A DNA stretch of 8,356 bases from an uncultured Clostridia bacterium. GTDB taxonomy: Bacteria; Bacillota; Clostridia; Oscillospirales; Ruminococcaceae. The notes under the pieces were generated by a model. That model saw only the letters and a list, made by a program, of their open reading frames with translations. It ran no database searches and had not been told where the DNA came from. The stretch lies in contig CAMDZU010000042.1 in assembly GCA_945910715.1 (NCBI GenBank), positions 1 to 8,356 on the forward strand, given 5' to 3'. The translations under genes and the position numbers were made by a program. This document shows, in pieces, positions 6,377 through 8,356 of this stretch. Position 1 is the stretch's first letter; the number at the start of each line of letters is the position of its first letter.

Positions 6377-6414
6377 GCAAAGACGCCCTGATGCAGAGCA
6401 TTGGGGCATTTTGC
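6377..6414 (+). terminator. Hairpin after galE, weak terminator or attenuator
   Basis: GCCCTGATGC (6385-6394) and GCATTGGGGC (6398-6407) form a continuous 10-bp stem with two G.U pairs and a 3-base loop. An outer stem GCAAAG (6377-6382) with TTTTGC (6409-6414) can extend it. Only four T follow the inner stem, so termination is probably partial. This would let some galE transcripts read into the hydrolase pair. I see no convincing separate promoter in the remaining gap. Confidence 0.5.
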
Positions 6415-6417
6415 GTT

Positions 6418-6426
6418 GAGAGGAGA
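6418..6426 (+). promoter_or_regulatory. Ribosome binding site that points to a TTG start
   Basis: GAGAGGAGA is followed after 6 bases by an in-frame TTG at 6433. The upstream in-frame ATG at 6391 lies within the galE downstream hairpin and has no ribosome binding site in front of it. No other in-frame ATG, GTG or TTG fits this site as well. Confidence 0.7.
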
Positions 6427-6432
6427 ATTTGT

Positions 6433-7368
6433 TTGCTGAAAACCGTTGTTTCTACCGACCTTTCCATTGATGAAAGCATGACCATAAAAAAGAACCGCCT
6501 TGCCCCGAAGGAGCTTAGCGGCGACGAAAAGCGTATCTGCATTGTAACAGGCACTCACGGTGATGAAATCGAGGGGCAGTACGTCTGCTACGAGCTTATC
6601 CGCCGCATAAATGCAAATATGGGCAATCTTTCGGGAATTGTGGACGTTTATCCCGCCCTTAATCCCCTTGGCGTTGACGCAATTTCACGGTCCGTTCCCC
6701 TGTTTGATTTGGATATGAACAGGATTTTCCCCGGCAGCGAAACAGGCGCAATGGCAGAGCACGTTGCCCACATGGTGGTAAACGATATTGCAGGCGCAGA
6801 TTTGTGCATTGACATTCACTCCAGCGACGTTTTTCTCTGCGAAATACCTCAGGTGAGAGTTGCTCCCGAAAACTCGGTAAAGCTGATGAAATACGCAAAA
6901 AAGCTGAACACAGACTTTATATGGGTGGCAAACAGCAGCGCAGTAAAGCCCTCCTCCCTTTCTCACACAATGAACGAGCTGGGTGTTCCTACCGTTGTGG
7001 TTGAAATGGGCGTGGGAATGAGAATTTCCAAGGAATACGGCGATCAGATTCTTGACGGAATTTTTGCGGTTATGGCTGATATGGGAATCTGGACAGGCGA
7101 AACAAAGCCCGTGTCAAATCCCATGGTATCAACGGACGGGGATGTTTCGGTAATCCACGCCGAAAAGAACGGTGTTTTTCTCCCTGCTATAAAGCACTGG
7201 ATAGGCATTACAAAAGGCGAGCACATCGGCGACATTGTAAACCCCTTTACCGGAGAAATTGAGGAGGAAATTTTCTCTCAGGTAAGCGGCATGGTGTTTA
7301 CTCTCCGTGAATATCCCATTGTTACAACCGGCAGTCTTATTGCAAGAATACTTGGAGGTGCAAGATGA
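6433..7368 (+). CDS. AstE/AspA-family zinc hydrolase, active-looking member
   Basis: This 311-residue cytoplasmic protein is of the succinylglutamate desuccinylase/aspartoacylase family (M14-like fold), whose members cleave N-acyl groups from amino acids or related amines. From the TTG start, zinc ligands His 42 and Glu 45 lie in GTHGDE, and the third ligand His 129 in CIDIHSS. Arg 86 and Asn 96-Arg 97 (DMNRIFPG) are the substrate-binding segment, and the catalytic Glu is 191 in TVVVEMG. The C-terminal third (about 235-311) is the beta-rich domain of the family. All catalytic parts are present, so activity is expected. The substrate is not set: the Arg spacing R-x10-R differs from that of mammalian aspartoacylase and resembles the RxxP...DxNRxFPG subgroup. 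Its TGA overlaps the ATG of a diverged paralogue of identical length. Confidence 0.9.
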   Translation: MLKTVVSTDLSIDESMTIKKNRLAPKELSGDEKRICIVTGTHGDEIEGQYVCYELIRRINANMGNLSGIVDVYPALNPLGVDAISRSVPLFDLDMNRIFPGSETGAMAEHVAHMVVNDIAGADLCIDIHSSDVFLCEIPQVRVAPENSVKLMKYAKKLNTDFIWVANSSAVKPSSLSHTMNELGVPTVVVEMGVGMRISKEYGDQILDGIFAVMADMGIWTGETKPVSNPMVSTDGDVSVIHAEKNGVFLPAIKHWIGITKGEHIGDIVNPFTGEIEEEIFSQVSGMVFTLREYPIVTTGSLIARILGGAR

Positions 7369-8300
7369 ACAAGGAAATAATCTACACCTACGAATCCCCT
7401 TACAGAGGCAGCTTCAACATACAGGGATACCGCTTCGGAAAAGGTGAAAAATCCTGCTGTATCGTGGGCGCAATAAGAGGCAACGAAATTCAGCAGCTTT
7501 ATGTCTGTTCAATGATAATAAAAGCCCTTACCGAGCTTGAAAAACAGGGCAAGCTGAGTTATAACCACGAAATACTGGTTATTCCCTCTCTCAACCACTT
7601 CTCAATGAATATCGGAAAGCGCTTCTGGACAACGGATAACCGTGACATTAACCGTGAATTTCCCGGCAATCCTTTCGGGGAAACCACCGAGCGCATTGCA
7701 AGCAGCGTTTTTGAAAAGGTCAGCGGCTATCAGTACGGCATACAGTTCGCTTCATTCTATATTCAGGGAGATTTTATCCCCCACGTCAGAATGATGGAAA
7801 CAGGCTATCAGAGCACCAGCCTTGCAAACCTTTTCGGTCTGCCCTATATTTGCCTGCGTAAGCCAAGACCCTTTGATATGGGCACTCTCAATTACAACTG
7901 GCAGATCCACAATACAAGCGCATTTTCAATTTACACCAACGAAACGGAGCAGATTGACGAAAATTCCGCTCAGATGGCTGTTCGGGCTGTACTGCGTTTC
8001 CTTTCCAGAATGGGTATGATAAAGTATCAATGCCACGGCGGATATATTGCCACAACTCTTGACGAAGAAGGCTTAATGCCTGTCCGCACCACCACAAGCG
8101 GAATTTACCGCCGTCTTAAGCAGCCCGGGGACGACGTTGTACAGGGCGAGCTGTTAGCGGAAATACTTCACCCTTACGAAAACAGGGTCATTGCGGAAAT
8201 TGAATCTCCCTGCAACGGTATTGTTTTCTTTGCTCACAAATCGCCGCTGGTTATGGAAAACACGGTGGTTTATAAGCTGATAAAAAGACTTCATTCATAA
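7365..8300 (+). CDS. AstE/AspA-family paralogue lacking zinc site, probable pseudoenzyme
   Basis: This 311-residue protein is homologous to the preceding one; over residues 71-130 the two align without gaps and 18 of 60 are identical by eye. The HGDE zinc motif reads IRGNE, so the His is Arg 38 while Glu 41 remains. The DIHSS motif reads QFASF, so the third zinc ligand is Ala 129 and the preceding Asp is Gln 127. The catalytic Glu position is Thr 191 (IYTNE). By contrast Arg 86 and DINREFPG (94-101) are kept. The C-terminal beta domain (about 220-311) is intact. The frame is uninterrupted and has GGAGGT (7354-7359) 5 bases before its ATG, with a 4-bp overlap to the upstream gene, so it is expressed and not a decayed gene. 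Loss of catalysis and a partner or binding role are inferred. Confidence 0.86.
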   Translation: MNKEIIYTYESPYRGSFNIQGYRFGKGEKSCCIVGAIRGNEIQQLYVCSMIIKALTELEKQGKLSYNHEILVIPSLNHFSMNIGKRFWTTDNRDINREFPGNPFGETTERIASSVFEKVSGYQYGIQFASFYIQGDFIPHVRMMETGYQSTSLANLFGLPYICLRKPRPFDMGTLNYNWQIHNTSAFSIYTNETEQIDENSAQMAVRAVLRFLSRMGMIKYQCHGGYIATTLDEEGLMPVRTTTSGIYRRLKQPGDDVVQGELLAEILHPYENRVIAEIESPCNGIVFFAHKSPLVMENTVVYKLIKRLHS

Positions 8301-8312
8301 ATAGTGCGTGCT

Positions 8313-8338
8313 CAATAACTGTCCGCAGACAGTTATTG
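8313..8338. other. Perfect 11-bp stem, 4-base loop hairpin at the window end
   Basis: CAATAACTGTC and GACAGTTATTG pair perfectly around CGCA, 12 bases after the stop codon of the last gene. No T-tract follows within the remaining 18 bases, so it is not a classical terminator. It could be a 3' stabilising structure, a transcription end of another kind, or part of an element continuing beyond the window. Confidence 0.6.
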
Positions 8339-8356
8339 CCTCAAAGCCTGTAAATC

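Overview
The window looks like chromosomal DNA from a low-to-moderate-GC Firmicute. A gut clostridium of the Ruminococcaceae/Oscillospiraceae type is my best guess. The reasons are strong AGGAGG-type ribosome binding sites, near-consensus TTGACA-17-TATAAT promoters, 4-bp ATGA gene overlaps, and the protein families present. The genus cannot be fixed from the sequence alone. I see no phage, insertion sequence, tRNA, rRNA or CRISPR.

Layout. (a) 1-838 is the 3' part of an ABC exporter gene, cut by the window edge. (b) 839-1144 is a 306-base gap. It holds four 30-bp GC-rich tandem repeats that begin on the base after the ABC stop codon, then an intrinsic terminator (1046-1083), then an extended -10 promoter for the next operon. 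(c) 1145-3960 is a two-gene operon of flavoproteins, an HI0933/aminoacetone-oxidase-family protein and a COG2509-type FAD-dependent protein, joined by a 4-bp overlap. (d) 3964-4002 is a terminator that is better formed for the leftward transcript. (e) 4014-5236 carries two leftward genes: a zinc-ribbon plus DUF4870 membrane protein and an HD-domain phosphohydrolase. Each has its own promoter. (f) 5237-5376 is a divergent promoter region between the HD gene and galE. It has an inverted repeat between the two promoters and a cre-like site just upstream of the galE ribosome binding site. (g) 5377-6375 is galE. (h) 6377-6414 is a hairpin that may attenuate readthrough. (i) 6433-8300 is a translationally coupled pair of aspartoacylase/succinylglutamate-desuccinylase-family (AstE/AspA) proteins, each 311 residues long. 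(j) The window ends with a perfect 11-bp hairpin at 8313-8338.

The most interesting point is the last gene pair. The first member keeps every catalytic and zinc-binding residue of the family. The second keeps the substrate-side R...DxNR-FPG segment but has lost two of three zinc ligands and the catalytic glutamate. This looks like an active enzyme encoded together with a dead paralogue, possibly a heteromer or a regulatory or binding subunit. The second point is the 30-bp repeat array. Its copies differ only at the two positions that pair in a hairpin stem (C-G, T.G, T-A), a small internal covariation series suggesting that the folded form matters.

GalE interconverts UDP-glucose and UDP-galactose in the cytoplasm. 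The paired hydrolases may be partly co-transcribed with it, but nothing here fixes their substrate.
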